Shown here piece by piece: positions 52,801 to 61,954 of a DNA stretch of 64,000 nt. Position 1 is the first letter of the stretch. Each line of letters starts with the position of its first letter. The stretch spans positions 62,001 through 126,000 of the forward strand of contig FMUV01000003.1 of the NCBI GenBank assembly GCA_900101355.1. The letters run 5' to 3'. Source of the DNA: Ruminococcus sp. YE282. Lineage in GTDB: Bacteria; Bacillota; Clostridia; Oscillospirales; Acutalibacteraceae. Under the pieces are notes generated by a model, which was not told the DNA's origin, searched no databases, and was given only the letters and a program-made list of their open reading frames with translations. A program made the translations under genes and the position numbers.

Positions 52801-53358
52801 CATAAAGAAGTCAAGTATTCCGCCTCTGAGCGAAAACTGACCGCTGCCGTCAACTGCGTCAAAACGCTCATATCCAAGCAGAGTCAAGGCCTTGACTGCC
52901 TTTTCAAGCGCAATTTCCTTTCCCTCCTCAAGCTCAAGGGTGCTGTCAATCAATGTGCTTTCGGGAACTGTCAGCTGACAAGCCGCGTCTATGCACGCAA
53001 CAACAACGTCACATTCCTTTTCCGCAAGTTTCAAAAGGACCTTGAGCCGAGCGTGCTCATATTCATGAGATTTGCTTTGAATATCAATAAAGTTGTAGTC
53101 ACGCACCGGATAGAACAGTGCTTTTACCCCCATTGAACAAAGGTCGTTGCAAAGAATTTGCGCTTCTTTTTCGTCTGAGGCAACACAAAGAGCCGTGACA
53201 TTCCTGACACGGCACATTGAATAAATTATATACGCCTTGCTGACGGCTGTAAGACCGGACACGCAAAGTGATTTTCCTGTTTTGTCATTTTTGAGCAGAG
53301 TTTTAAAAGCGTCATTACCCTTTAAAACATCAATCAAAAAATTCATTTTATCGCTCAT
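49897..53358 (-). CDS. mfd: Transcription-repair coupling factor Mfd
   Basis: About 1153 aa. Order of domains: UvrB-like N-terminal region, RNA polymerase-interacting CarD-like domain (YVVHSVHGIGVFSGI), RecG-like helicase with Walker A GDVGFGKTE and DEEQ box IIDEEQRFG, TRG motif, and C-terminal regulatory domain. It removes stalled RNA polymerase and recruits UvrA. The start is uncertain: ATG 53358 is used, but a GTG at 53382 or the ATG at 53346 cannot be excluded. It follows pth, as in many Firmicutes. Confidence 0.95.
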   Translation of the reverse strand: MSDKMNFLIDVLKGNDAFKTLLKNDKTGKSLCVSGLTAVSKAYIIYSMCRVRNVTALCVASDEKEAQILCNDLCSMGVKALFYPVRDYNFIDIQSKSHEYEHARLKVLLKLAEKECDVVVACIDAACQLTVPESTLIDSTLELEEGKEIALEKAVKALTLLGYERFDAVDGSGQFSLRGGILDFFMPDSEYPVRAEFWGDEITDLSYFDIETQRRFKKSGKIRLTPSTEIIIDDREALADKITHKAGLLRGRGAPKAREKLYEEAELIRSGAMPANGDKFINQIYDKPQCLFDYFDRNSLFFVSEFSRVQDRLKSTEFQNNEMIGQCFEDGTLCRGFDRFSLTHNECIDLLNAHGTIVLESFLHGSIPLNLGTSISFSSNKLAAWNGSYNQLSEDLQGLFAPDRCGVILAGTDKSAKNLVKNLTSDGYNAVFSENIDSIQSGKIFVTSGALSSGFELLGDKFFLITYGQAAYKVETRKRKKPKNGQEIYSLSELSAGDYVVHSVHGIGVFSGIRKIDTHGITKDYIKIDYAKGDVLYVPVTQLDMVAKYIGPQENSRVKLSRLGSQDWQKAKAKVKSSVKDIAKELIALYSARMKSKGYAFSRDNEWQRDFEAKFEYEETPDQLTCASEIKRDMEKTSPMDRLLCGDVGFGKTEVALRAAFKCVADSKQCAFLCPTTILAWQHYQTVTKRFEGYPVRIELLSRFKTAKEQKEILKKLKHGEVDIIIGTHRLVQKDVEFRDLGLAIIDEEQRFGVTQKEHFKELCKNVDVLTLSATPIPRTLNMAMSGLRDMSVITEAPMNRQPVQTYVLEHDDGVINEAIRRELRRGGQVFYLHNDVESIESTANRILEAVPEAKIGIGHGKMRENELSEVWRKMLAQEIDVLVCTTIIETGVDLPNANTLIIENADRMGLSQLHQLRGRVGRSSRRAYAYFTFRKNKVLTEIQQKRLAAIREFTEFGSGFKIAMRDLELRGAGNIMGAQQHGHMESVGYDMYLKLLEEAVSEEKGEITTTKDMDCLIDISVDAHIPESYVESLTLRLDVYRRIADIRSLEDSNDVKDELKDRFGEIPKSVLGLIDIALIRNKANAMGIYEIRQNGNTLLLYVKEIKSPAVADLLIALNGKAMLNAGAKPYLSVNCPSENSSIDTLKKIFSIQ

Positions 53359-53440
53359 ATTTGAACTCTTTTCAATTGTCACATTGTATTTTGTGAATTT
53401 TAGTCGGTTATTGCAATTTGTGAAAAGATTTGTGCTAATC

Positions 53441-54034
53441 TTAGTTGTACAGGTTCATAGCCCTGTCGATTTTTCCTTCTGTAATTAGTTCAACTGCTCC
53501 CGAGGCGTTGTCAAACATCTTTTCAAGAAGTTTTTGCTCATCATCGGTAAAGCGTGAAAGCACCCAGTCGGCTAAATCCCATCCCGGATTTGGTTTTGCG
53601 CCTATTCCGATTTTGATACGAGGGAATTTATCGCTTCCGCTAAGATAAATTATGCTGCGCATACCCTTTTGACCGCCGTCGCTTCCTTTTGAGCGGATAC
53701 GCATTTTGCCTACGTCAAGTGAAATATCGTCAAATATAACGATGACGTTTTCAGGCGGAATTTTATAAAAATTCATAGCTTCAACAACAGCCTGACCGCT
53801 GTTGTTCATATAGGTTGTAGGTTTCATCAGCAAAACCTTTTTGCCGTTTATGCTGCATTCGCCGACAAAACTTTTGAATTTGATTCTGTTTACTTTGCAG
53901 TCAAGCTTTTCGGCAATATGGTCAAGGGCAAGCCAACCCGTGTTGTGACGTGTGTTTTCATATTTTTTATCAGGATTGCCGAGTCCGACAACAATATATT
54001 CTACCGAACCGCCGAATTTTTTATTTCCAAACAT
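53441..54034 (-). CDS. pth: Peptidyl-tRNA hydrolase
   Basis: 197 aa. VVGLGNPDKKYENTRHNTGW contains the catalytic His30, with LLMKPTTYMNNSGQAV and the DDISLDVGKMRIR and GGQKGMRSI motifs further on. ATG 54034 has GGGAG 5 nt upstream. It recycles peptidyl-tRNA dropped from ribosomes; pth-mfd is a conserved pair. Confidence 0.95.
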   Translation of the reverse strand: MFGNKKFGGSVEYIVVGLGNPDKKYENTRHNTGWLALDHIAEKLDCKVNRIKFKSFVGECSINGKKVLLMKPTTYMNNSGQAVVEAMNFYKIPPENVIVIFDDISLDVGKMRIRSKGSDGGQKGMRSIIYLSGSDKFPRIKIGIGAKPNPGWDLADWVLSRFTDDEQKLLEKMFDNASGAVELITEGKIDRAMNLYN

Positions 54035-54097
54035 AGTTGCTCCCACATTTATTTATTCTTTAGTTTTTATGTGCTTTTAATTGTGACTTTGTTATGA

Positions 54098-55335
54098 TTA
54101 CACTTTCCCGAACTCAAGCACTACCCAGTCGTCGTCGCCAAGGTGGTATGGGCTTTGGCAATAAGGACAGTTGTGCTCATGTGTTGCGTCAAAACTTGCT
54201 CCGCAGCTTTTACATTCAACTCTTTTAAGCGAGAAGTTCGGATTTTGCAGTGTGTGAATGTTTCGGCAAACCTTGATGTGAAGTTCGTCTCTTCTTTTGT
54301 GTACCGAATTATTTTTGTAAATATAATCGGTTATGTAGTAATTCATATCAACATAACAGTAGATGCCGTTTACATTAAATGAATTAAGCCTGATTACGCC
54401 CGAAAAATCAATGTCAATCACATTTTTTAATTTGTTTTGCATCGGCTGACCTTCATATATGGCAAGGTTTTCGTAATCGTCGCTGAAAATCATCATTTTT
54501 ATCAGGGCAAACATTTTTCCGACGAAATATTCGTATGAAAAATTACTGTCAATTTGTTTCATATATTTTGGCAGGTTGTGTTTTGCGGAGTACAGCCTGC
54601 CCATAGCGGGGATTGAGGCAAACGATTTAAAAAGTGTTTTTGCCATAAAACTAAAACCCCATAATACGTATCCGCCAAATGCACCTAAAAATATTCAGGC
54701 AATTACGCTGAACACCGTTTCCGGAGTTATTGCCGTGTGAGTGGTGTTGAACCAGTAATAAGCTGTAACCAAGATGGACGGTTTTCCCATCCATAAAAGC
54801 ACAAGCCTTTTGCCGCTCGGCAAACTTTTACTAAAGTCCTTGATAAAGAAGAAATTGGTTACCTTTGGAAAAAGGTCGGTGATAATAAACTTGGTTTTGC
54901 AGTGAGGGCATCCTCCGAGCAATGTTTTTATACTGCTTACGGCTCCGCAGTTCGGACAGCAGCACACTTCGTCACAGTTTTGGTCAAGCAGTCTGGTTAT
55001 CATTGCATAAAATGCCATTTTGTCTTTTTGGCTTGATATTTTTCCCCGTTTTTTAAATAAGTTTTTTTAACTTTATAATGTGCAACAGATGTTGTACTGC
55101 GGAATTTTCCGGAATCCCTGAGGCTTCCAAATGTGTAAATATCGTTAGGATTTTCGCCGTTTTGAACAAAATCATAGTTTACCGATAAACCGTATGACTT
55201 CATTCTTTTTTCCTGCAAGTCCATTGCGTAAATTAAATCAAGCGAAGCGGATTCGGGTTCTTTTCCGTCAAGTCCCCACTGTTTAAAATCACGTATAAAT
55301 TCGTTTAAAATTTCATTGCTGCTTTTTTCTTGCAT
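54098..55335 (-). pseudogene. Broken zinc-ribbon membrane protein gene (probable TIM44-like), two lesions
   Basis: Three minus-strand pieces read as one protein. Piece 1 (55335-55000) ends KTKWHFMQ; piece 2 (55018-54695) starts MAFYAMITRLLDQN. One missing T in the run at 55009-55012 would fuse them as KTKWHFYAMITRLLDQN. Piece 2 carries CPNC...CPHC and ends at TGA 54695-54697. The same frame then goes on IFLGAFGGYVLWGFSF into piece 3 (54646-54098), which has CKSCGASF...CPYC. Thus a frameshift and a nonsense codon break the gene, or the sequence has two errors. ATG 55335 has GAGGGAAAG. The TIM44-like call rests on general pattern and is tentative. Confidence 0.8.
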
Positions 55336-55373
55336 AACTTTCCCTCATAAACTCACACTTAAAAAACAGATAC

Positions 55374-55395
55374 GGCGGGTTAAAAATAACCCGCC
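55374..55395 (-). terminator. Terminator of prs
   Basis: 9-bp stem GGCGGGTTA/TAACCCGCC with a 4-nt loop, 112 nt beyond the prs stop; a T-rich run (CTGTTTTTT) follows a few bases later on the minus strand. Confidence 0.7.
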
Positions 55396-55507
55396 TGTCT
55401 ATATACTAATATTAAACAGAAAGGGTAAGACGTGCTCACTATTACTATTATATTAGCATTAATCTATTGTATTCCAAACCTACGGAATAATTTGTCATAA
55501 TAAGTTA

Positions 55508-56467
55508 TCAGCCGAATGCAGTTGTGAATGGCTTGTCGTTGTAAATTCTTGCGATTGCTTCTGCAAATGTCGGAGCAACAGGAAGAATTGTGAATTTGTC
55601 AATCATCTTTTCCTCAGGAACAGGAATTGTATCAAGCAAAACAACTTCCTTAATTGCGCTGTTCTTGATTCTTTCAACAGCAGGACCTGACAAAACTGCG
55701 TGTGTTGCACAGGCATAAACTTCTGTTGCGCCGCCCTTTTCAACAATTGCGTTTGCAGCGTTGCAAAGTGTTCCTGCGGTGTCAATCATATCGTCAACAA
55801 GAATAACCTTTTTGCCTCTTGCGTCGCCGATAATGTTCATAACTTCGCATACATTAGCCTTTGGTCTGCGCTTGTCAATGATTGCAAGGCTTGCGCCGAT
55901 TCTTGAAGCAAAGTTTCTTGAACGAGTAACCGAACCCAAATCCGGAGATACTACAACATAGTCGTCAGGATTTCCGCCGATTTTCTCACGCATGTGGTTT
56001 GCAAGAATAGAAGCACCCTTGAGGTGGTCAACAGGAATATTGAAAAATCCCTGAATCTGGTTTGCGTGGAGGTCCATTGTAAGCACACGGTCTGCGCCGG
56101 CAGTTGTAATTATATCGGCACAAAGTTTTGCAGAAATCGGATCTCTTGCCTTAGCTTTTCTGTCCTGTCTTGCATAGCCGAAATACGGCATAACTGCTGT
56201 GATTCTTGCAGCAGATGCACGCTTCATAGCGTCAATCATTATGAGCATTTCCATAAGATTGTCATTTACCGGTGTGCAGGTTGACTGAACGATAAAGCAG
56301 TCGCTTCCGCGAACTGATTCGTGAAGCGATACAGCAATTTCGCCGTCTGAGAAATGAGTGCAGTCGCTCTTGCCAAGAGGCAAGCCGAGACAGCCTGCAA
56401 TTCCCTGAGCTACGTCAACATTTGAATTGCCGGAAAAAATTTTGATGTCCTTACCGTGAAAATTCAT
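55508..56467 (-). CDS. prs: Ribose-phosphate pyrophosphokinase
   Basis: 319 aa, makes PRPP from ribose-5-phosphate and ATP. The PRPP loop VILVDDMIDTAGTL, the ATP flexible-loop region YARQDRKAKARDPISAK and TMDLHANQIQGFF are all present. CAAAGGAG precedes the ATG. glmU-prs-pth-mfd order matches Bacillus. Confidence 0.96.
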   Translation of the reverse strand: MNFHGKDIKIFSGNSNVDVAQGIAGCLGLPLGKSDCTHFSDGEIAVSLHESVRGSDCFIVQSTCTPVNDNLMEMLIMIDAMKRASAARITAVMPYFGYARQDRKAKARDPISAKLCADIITTAGADRVLTMDLHANQIQGFFNIPVDHLKGASILANHMREKIGGNPDDYVVVSPDLGSVTRSRNFASRIGASLAIIDKRRPKANVCEVMNIIGDARGKKVILVDDMIDTAGTLCNAANAIVEKGGATEVYACATHAVLSGPAVERIKNSAIKEVVLLDTIPVPEEKMIDKFTILPVAPTFAEAIARIYNDKPFTTAFG

Positions 56468-56625
56468 TGCAATAACTCCTTTGATTGTTTATATTGAATT
56501 CTTGTTTGACTGATTTATGATTATTCGATATGCAAAGCCGCAAAAGCTGTGCCTCGCATTTTGAATACTAAATAATATAATTTTCTGTAACTATGCAGCT
56601 ATAATACGTTTTATTAAATTTTAAA

Positions 56626-57381
56626 TCAAAGACTGCAGGTGTATCCTTTTTGCTTTGCAATTTGATTAAGCTCTTCAAGCTGAGCCGGGTCGTTTGCGCC
56701 GAGTACGGTATCACTGCATTCGGCAGTATAGGCTTCAACCTTCTTGCCGTCCGAAAGCAAAAGCTTTATTGCGTCGGGCAAATAATATTCTCCGGCTTTA
56801 TTGTTTGATTTAATTCTGTCAAGAACCGATAAAAGCAGCTGACAGTCAAACCAAAATCCGCCTGAATTAACCTCGTTGATTTTAAGAGTTTCTTCGTCAG
56901 CGTCCTTTTGTTCAACAATAGCTTTAAGACTTCCGTCTTCGCCTCTTACAATTCTGCCGTATCCGGTCGGGTTATCGACTTTTGCTGAGATAACGGTAGC
57001 CGAGCTTTGGCTTTCAATGTGCTTATCAAGGGATTTTTTAATTGTGTCGCTTGTCATAAACGGTGCGTCTCCGTTAAGAATTACAACGTTACCGCTGTGC
57101 TTTTTAAGAAATTCCTTGGCCATCATAACCGCATGACCGGTTCCGAGCCTTTCTGCCTGAAAAACGCTCTCAACTTCAAAGTCAAGTGTGTCGATAAAGT
57201 CTTCAATACATTCCTTTTTGTAGCCCTTAACAATGCAGATGTCATCAATTCCCGCACCCTTAAGCGCCGAGATAACCCACAAAAGCATAGGCTTGTTAAG
57301 TACCATAGAAAGGGTTTTTGGTTTGTCGGACTTCATACGTTTTCCCTCGCCGCCGGCAAGGATTATTGCACAATTGTTCAT
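56626..57381 (-). CDS. Single-domain GlmU-like nucleotidyltransferase
   Basis: 251 aa. LAGGEGKRMKSDKPK (NTP-binding loop), QAERLGTGHAVM and NGDAPFMT match the pyrophosphorylase half of GlmU (UDP-GlcNAc synthesis), and TGYGRIVR follows. The usual C-terminal left-handed beta-helix acetyltransferase (about 200 aa) is missing: the gene stops at 56626 and nothing like it is found in the 158 nt before prs. The position before prs is that of glmU. The acetyl step must be done by another enzyme, or this gene has a related sugar substrate. Confidence 0.85.
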   Translation of the reverse strand: MNNCAIILAGGEGKRMKSDKPKTLSMVLNKPMLLWVISALKGAGIDDICIVKGYKKECIEDFIDTLDFEVESVFQAERLGTGHAVMMAKEFLKKHSGNVVILNGDAPFMTSDTIKKSLDKHIESQSSATVISAKVDNPTGYGRIVRGEDGSLKAIVEQKDADEETLKINEVNSGGFWFDCQLLLSVLDRIKSNNKAGEYYLPDAIKLLLSDGKKVEAYTAECSDTVLGANDPAQLEELNQIAKQKGYTCSL

Positions 57382-57602
57382 TATAAAACCTCACAAACAG
57401 ATAAGATATGTATTAAATTTGTGCGTCAACTGCACAATAAGACACAATATTATTATCGCATAAAAATTACAAATTTCAAGTGAATTTTACAAAAACGCAC
57501 TAATTATGTGCATTTTAAACGATTTATACAATATTGATAAAATATATTTCTGTTTTTTATCAGAAAAATTTTTAAAAAAATGTAGCTATTTCATCAATTA
57601 TT

Positions 57603-57611
57603 TGTTATAAT
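57603..57611 (+). promoter_or_regulatory. Extended -10 promoter of ppdK
   Basis: TGT followed by TATAAT (57606-57611) forms an extended -10; no good -35 is seen 17 nt upstream. It lies about 90 nt before the ATG. Otherwise the 318 nt between the GlmU-like gene and ppdK show nothing I can name. Confidence 0.6.
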
Positions 57612-57699
57612 ATGGTTTAGGCTTATACAAGCTGGCAGAATTATGCATATTTCTGTCACAGCCATATATTATCAATTATATTATAGGAGGTTTACCGGT

Positions 57700-60327
57700 A
57701 TGGCAAACAAGTGGGTTTACCTTTTTACAGAAGGTAATGCTAACATGCGTGAGCTCCTCGGCGGTAAGGGTGCAAACCTTGCAGAAATGACAGGTTTGGG
57801 TCTTCCGGTTCCACAGGGCTTCACAATTACAACAGAGGCTTGTACTCAGTATTATGAGGACGGCAGAGAAATCAACGATGAGATTCAGGGACAGATTAAT
57901 GAATACATCGAAAAGATGGAAGAAATTACAGGCAAGAAATTCGGCGACAAGGAAAATCCTCTTCTCGTTTCTGTTCGTTCGGGTGCAAGAGCTTCTATGC
58001 CCGGTATGATGGATACAATCCTCAACCTCGGTCTTAACGAAACTGTTGTAAACGTAATTGCAGAAAAGTCAAACAACCCACGTTGGGCTTGGGACTGTTA
58101 CAGAAGATTTATTCAGATGTACTCCGACGTTGTTATGGAAGTTGGTAAGAAGTACTTTGAAGAGCTTATCGACAAGATGAAGGCTGAAAGAGGCGTTACT
58201 TATGACGTAGAGCTTACAGCTGACGACCTTAAGGAACTTGCTTCACAGTTCAAAGCTGAATATAAGGCTAAAATCGGCGTTGACTTCCCTGATGATCCTA
58301 AGGAACAGCTTATGGGCGCAGTTAAGGCTGTATTCCGTTCTTGGGATAACCCTCGTGCAAACGTATATCGCCGTGACAACGATATCCCTTATTCATGGGG
58401 TACTGCCGTTAACGTTCAGTCAATGGCATTTGGTAATATGGGCGACGATTGCGGTACCGGTGTTGCATTTACACGTGACCCTGCTACCGGTGAAAAGAAA
58501 CTTATGGGTGAATTCCTTGTAAACGCACAGGGCGAAGACGTTGTTGCCGGTGTTCGTACACCAATGCCTATCCAGAAGATGGCTGACGAATTCCCGGAAG
58601 CATTTGCTGAATTCCAGAAAGTTTGCAAAACACTTGAAGATCATTATAGAGATATGCAGGATATGGAGTTTACTGTAGAGAACAAGAAGCTCTATATGCT
58701 CCAGACAAGAAACGGTAAGAGAACAGCTCAGGCTGCTCTTAAGATTGCTTGTGACCTCGTTGACGAAGGTATGAGAACAGAAAAAGAAGCTGTTGCAATG
58801 ATCGACCCTCGTAACCTTGACACACTTCTTCACCCACAGTTCGACGCTGCTGCTCTTAAGGCTGCAACTCCTTTGGGCAAGGGTCTCGGTGCTTCTCCCG
58901 GTGCTGCTTGCGGTAAGGTAGTATTCACTGCTGAAGACGCTGAAGCTTGGAACGAAAAGGGCGAAAAGGTTGTTCTTGTTCGTCTTGAAACATCACCTGA
59001 AGATATTACAGGTATGAAGGCTTCACAGGGTATCCTCACAGTTCGTGGCGGTATGACATCTCACGCAGCCGTTGTTGCTCGTGGTATGGGTACTTGCTGC
59101 GTATCAGGTTGCGGCGATATCATTATGGACGAAGCTAACAAGCAGTTCACACTTGCAGGCAAGACCTTCAAGGAAGGCGACTATATTTCAATCGACGGTT
59201 CAACAGGTAACATCTACGAAGGTGCTATTGCTACAACAGACGCTAAGATTGCAGGCGAGTTCGGCAGAATTATGTCTTGGGCTGACAAGTACAGAAAGCT
59301 CAAAGTTAGAACAAACGCTGATACTCCTGCTGATGCTAAGAAAGCAAGAGAGCTTGGCGCAGAAGGTATCGGTCTTTGCCGTACAGAGCATATGTTCTTT
59401 GAAGAGGACAGAATCGCTGCATTCCGTGAGATGATTTGTTCAGATACAGTTGAAGAGAGAGAAGCTGCTCTTGAGAAGATTCTTCCTTATCAGCAGGGCG
59501 ACTTCAAGGCTCTTTATGAGGCTCTCGAAGGCAACCCGGTTACAATCCGTTTCCTTGATCCGCCTCTCCACGAGTTTGTTCCTACCGAAGAAGCTGACAT
59601 CAAGAAGCTTGCTGACGCTCAGGGCAAATCAGTTGAAGACATTAAGGCTATTATCGCTTCTCTCCACGAGTTCAACCCAATGATGGGTCACCGTGGCTGC
59701 CGTCTTGCAGTAACATATCCTGAAATTGCAAAGATGCAGACAAAGGCTGTTATCCGTGCTGCTATCGAAGTTCAGAAAGAGCATCCGGATTGGACAGTAG
59801 AGCCTGAAATTATGATTCCGCTCGTTTGCGAAGTTAAAGAGCTTAAGTATGTTAAGAAGATCGTTGTTGAAACTGCTGATGCTGAGATCAAGGCTGCCGG
59901 CGTTGACCTTAAGTACGAAGTAGGTACAATGATTGAAATTCCTCGTGCTGCTCTTACAGCTGACGAAATTGCTACTGAAGCTGACTTCTTCTGCTTCGGT
60001 ACAAACGACCTTACTCAGATGACATTCGGCTTCAGCCGTGATGATGCAGGTAAGTTCCTCAATGCATATTATGATGCTAAGATTTTTGAAAACGATCCGT
60101 TTGCAAAGCTCGACCAGACAGGCGTTGGCAAGCTTATGGAAACCGCTATCAAGATTGGTAAGCCGGTTAATCCAAAGCTCCACGTTGGTATCTGCGGTGA
60201 GCACGGCGGCGACCCATCTTCAGTAGAGTTCTGCCACAAGATTGGTCTTGACTATGTATCATGCTCACCATTCCGTGTGCCGATAGCTCGTCTTGCTGCT
60301 GCTCAGGCTGCCGTTGCTGAAGATTGA
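57700..60327 (+). CDS. ppdK: Pyruvate, phosphate dikinase
   Basis: 875 aa. It interconverts pyruvate, ATP and Pi with PEP, AMP and PPi, a PPi-linked glycolytic step common in anaerobic Clostridia. The phospho-carrier His is His455 in GGMTSHAAVVARG, the nucleotide-binding N-terminal domain has GGKGANLAEMT, and GICGEHGGDP supplies the active-site Cys832. ATG 57700 is set by AGGAGG; upstream in-frame codons are leader. With enolase in this window it marks PEP metabolism. Confidence 0.97.
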   Translation: MANKWVYLFTEGNANMRELLGGKGANLAEMTGLGLPVPQGFTITTEACTQYYEDGREINDEIQGQINEYIEKMEEITGKKFGDKENPLLVSVRSGARASMPGMMDTILNLGLNETVVNVIAEKSNNPRWAWDCYRRFIQMYSDVVMEVGKKYFEELIDKMKAERGVTYDVELTADDLKELASQFKAEYKAKIGVDFPDDPKEQLMGAVKAVFRSWDNPRANVYRRDNDIPYSWGTAVNVQSMAFGNMGDDCGTGVAFTRDPATGEKKLMGEFLVNAQGEDVVAGVRTPMPIQKMADEFPEAFAEFQKVCKTLEDHYRDMQDMEFTVENKKLYMLQTRNGKRTAQAALKIACDLVDEGMRTEKEAVAMIDPRNLDTLLHPQFDAAALKAATPLGKGLGASPGAACGKVVFTAEDAEAWNEKGEKVVLVRLETSPEDITGMKASQGILTVRGGMTSHAAVVARGMGTCCVSGCGDIIMDEANKQFTLAGKTFKEGDYISIDGSTGNIYEGAIATTDAKIAGEFGRIMSWADKYRKLKVRTNADTPADAKKARELGAEGIGLCRTEHMFFEEDRIAAFREMICSDTVEEREAALEKILPYQQGDFKALYEALEGNPVTIRFLDPPLHEFVPTEEADIKKLADAQGKSVEDIKAIIASLHEFNPMMGHRGCRLAVTYPEIAKMQTKAVIRAAIEVQKEHPDWTVEPEIMIPLVCEVKELKYVKKIVVETADAEIKAAGVDLKYEVGTMIEIPRAALTADEIATEADFFCFGTNDLTQMTFGFSRDDAGKFLNAYYDAKIFENDPFAKLDQTGVGKLMETAIKIGKPVNPKLHVGICGEHGGDPSSVEFCHKIGLDYVSCSPFRVPIARLAAAQAAVAED

Positions 60328-60391
60328 TTTTAATATTATAATAGTTATAGTATTAATCAATTTGCGTAATTGCATAACATTATAATTAATT

Positions 60392-60422
60392 ATGGGCGTT
60401 CTGTTTGGAACGCCCATTTTGT
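60392..60422 (+). terminator. Terminator of ppdK
   Basis: 10-bp stem ATGGGCGTTC/GAACGCCCAT with 6-nt loop and T-run. Confidence 0.9.
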
Positions 60423-60480
60423 TGTTGTGATATTCAAGTTTTATGATAAATATCTATTGCAAAATTAAAAGGTGACAATA

Positions 60481-60936
60481 ATGAAAATCGTAGACGGAAA
60501 GCCGTATATCGCAGATATTAGTGAATTGATTAAGGAATATTATCAAAGGCTTGGAAGAGATTTGTCTTTTCAAAATATTGATGATGAGCTTAAGAATCCT
60601 GCAAAAAAATATATTCCACCCGAAGGTGAGATTTTGGTGGCAATTATTGACAACAAAGTTGTCGGTATGGTGGCGTATCATCGCCTGACCGATACCTGTT
60701 GTGAGATGAAACGCCTTTATGTTAAATCTGAGTGCAGAGGAATGAAGCTTGGCGAGAAGTTGATTCAAAACATCATAAGTAATTCTGTTAAGGCAGGTTA
60801 CAAGGAAATGGTTTTGGATACAATAAAACCGTTGAAATCTGCAATTTATTTATATAAAAAATTTGGATTTGTTGAATGTAAGCCTTATTATAATAATCCT
60901 ATGGACGATGTGATTTATTTAAAAAAGACCTTGTAA
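60481..60936 (+). CDS. GNAT-family N-acetyltransferase
   Basis: 151 aa. Motif A of the acetyl-CoA site is CRGMKLGEKLI (R-G-x-x-L-G-like), preceded by CCEMKRLYVKSE and followed by LYKKFGFVE, the usual GNAT end. Substrate unknown. AAGGTGA precedes ATG 60481. Confidence 0.88.
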   Translation: MKIVDGKPYIADISELIKEYYQRLGRDLSFQNIDDELKNPAKKYIPPEGEILVAIIDNKVVGMVAYHRLTDTCCEMKRLYVKSECRGMKLGEKLIQNIISNSVKAGYKEMVLDTIKPLKSAIYLYKKFGFVECKPYYNNPMDDVIYLKKTL

Positions 60937-61014
60937 TTTTAAGGCTTATTTGTGCTTTTGACTTTAATTCCAAATCAAATTGTTGAAAACAATGCAATAA
61001 CAATTGAGATATAC

Positions 61015-61050
61015 AAAAGGAACACTCCGTGCGGAATGTTCCTTTTGTTT
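61015..61050. terminator. Bidirectional terminator
   Basis: 10-bp outer stem AAAAGGAACA/TGTTCCTTTT plus 3 inner pairs and a 4-nt loop, between the convergent GNAT and DUF896 genes. Confidence 0.85.
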
Positions 61051-61271
61051 TATTTATTCTCTTTTTTCTTATATGCTTCCTTAAACGGAACAACGCTGCC
61101 GTCCTTTTCCTTGACACTTACTCCGTCAAGAGTTTGGTCAAACTGAGCGCGAATGTCGCCGAGATATATTTTGTAAAGTTCCTTTTGTTCAGCTTGTTCC
61201 TCAGGTGTAAGTCCCTGTTCACGTTTCTTTTTTGCAAGTTCGTTTATTCTTGTTAAAAGGTTTTCTGCCAT
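61050..61271 (-). CDS. DUF896 family protein (YnzC-like)
   Basis: 73 aa, helical: ENLLTRINELAKKKREQGLTPEE then QKELYKIYLGDIRAQFDQTLDGV, the conserved core of DUF896. Function of the family is unclear. ATG 61271 follows GGAG with a 9-nt gap. Confidence 0.9.
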   Translation of the reverse strand: MAENLLTRINELAKKKREQGLTPEEQAEQKELYKIYLGDIRAQFDQTLDGVSVKEKDGSVVPFKEAYKKKENK

Positions 61272-61280
61272 AAATATCAA

Positions 61281-61516
61281 CTCCGATTGTGTAGTAATAT
61301 CAGCTTTATAATCATAGCACAGAGGTTTGCCGATTTTAAGACAGTGGGGAATAATAGGGGGCTTAATACCTTAATGAATCTCTGAAAAGTTACGCCCTTT
61401 TGCGTTGCTTGAAATCGGTTAAAAGCTCTGCTTAAAATCTGATATTAACTGCATTATATCACAATAGTTTTGTGATGACAATATTGTGTTTGGCTTAAAA
61501 ATATATTTCAAATCTA
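61281..61516 (+). other. Intergenic stretch without recognisable genes
   Basis: About 235 nt between the DUF896 gene and the ArsR promoter. I see no gene, RNA gene or clear terminator here. Confidence 0.6.
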
Positions 61517-61575
61517 TTGACAATACTATATTTGTATGTTATATTAATATCAACATATGAACATATATTCATATG
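61517..61575 (+). promoter_or_regulatory. ArsR promoter with SmtB/ArsR-type operator
   Basis: TTGACA (61517-61522), 17-nt spacer, TATATT (61540-61545). A 22-bp palindrome (61554-61575; half-sites CATATGAA / TTCATATG) follows, very like the known ATATGAAC-N-TTCATAT operators of zinc/cadmium ArsR-SmtB repressors. Confidence 0.88.
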
Positions 61576-61609
61576 AACAAACGAAAATTTGTTAGGTGGG
61601 GCTACTGAA

Positions 61610-61942
61610 ATGGAAAATATAGCAAAAGACAGTAACACAAAAAATACTAAAAAGGATATACCTGATTTGGATGTGTTGTTTGAGCTTGCAGACCTGTTTA
61701 AGGTTTTTGGCGATTCAACAAGGCTAAGAATTATGTATATAATCTCAGACACGGAAATGTCTGTTCTCAGCATAGCCGAATCGCTTAATATGGAGCAAAG
61801 CACAATTTCACACCAACTTAGAGTACTACGACAAAACAAACTTGTGAAAGTAAGGCGTGAGGGCAAACAAATTTATTATACGCTTGACGATGACCACGTA
61901 AAGCGCATTATAGAAATGGGACTTGACCACGTGCTTGAGTAA
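61610..61942 (+). CDS. ArsR/SmtB-family metal-sensing repressor
   Basis: 110 aa winged helix: LFKVFGDSTRLRIMYII, then the recognition helix NMEQSTISHQLRVLRQNKLV. The C-terminal helix has D-x-H-x10-H-x2-E (in DDDHVKRIIEMGLDHVLE), matching the alpha-5 zinc site of CzrA/SmtB type with Glu in place of the last His. ATG 61610 follows AGGTGGGG. It most likely represses this operon until Zn or Cd binds. Confidence 0.92.
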   Translation: MENIAKDSNTKNTKKDIPDLDVLFELADLFKVFGDSTRLRIMYIISDTEMSVLSIAESLNMEQSTISHQLRVLRQNKLVKVRREGKQIYYTLDDDHVKRIIEMGLDHVLE

Positions 61943-61954
61943 ACGAGGTTTGGT

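Noticed and set aside
59629..60204. 191-codon minus-strand frame inside ppdK
   Set aside because: Antisense to the conserved PEP-binding domain; no start signals.
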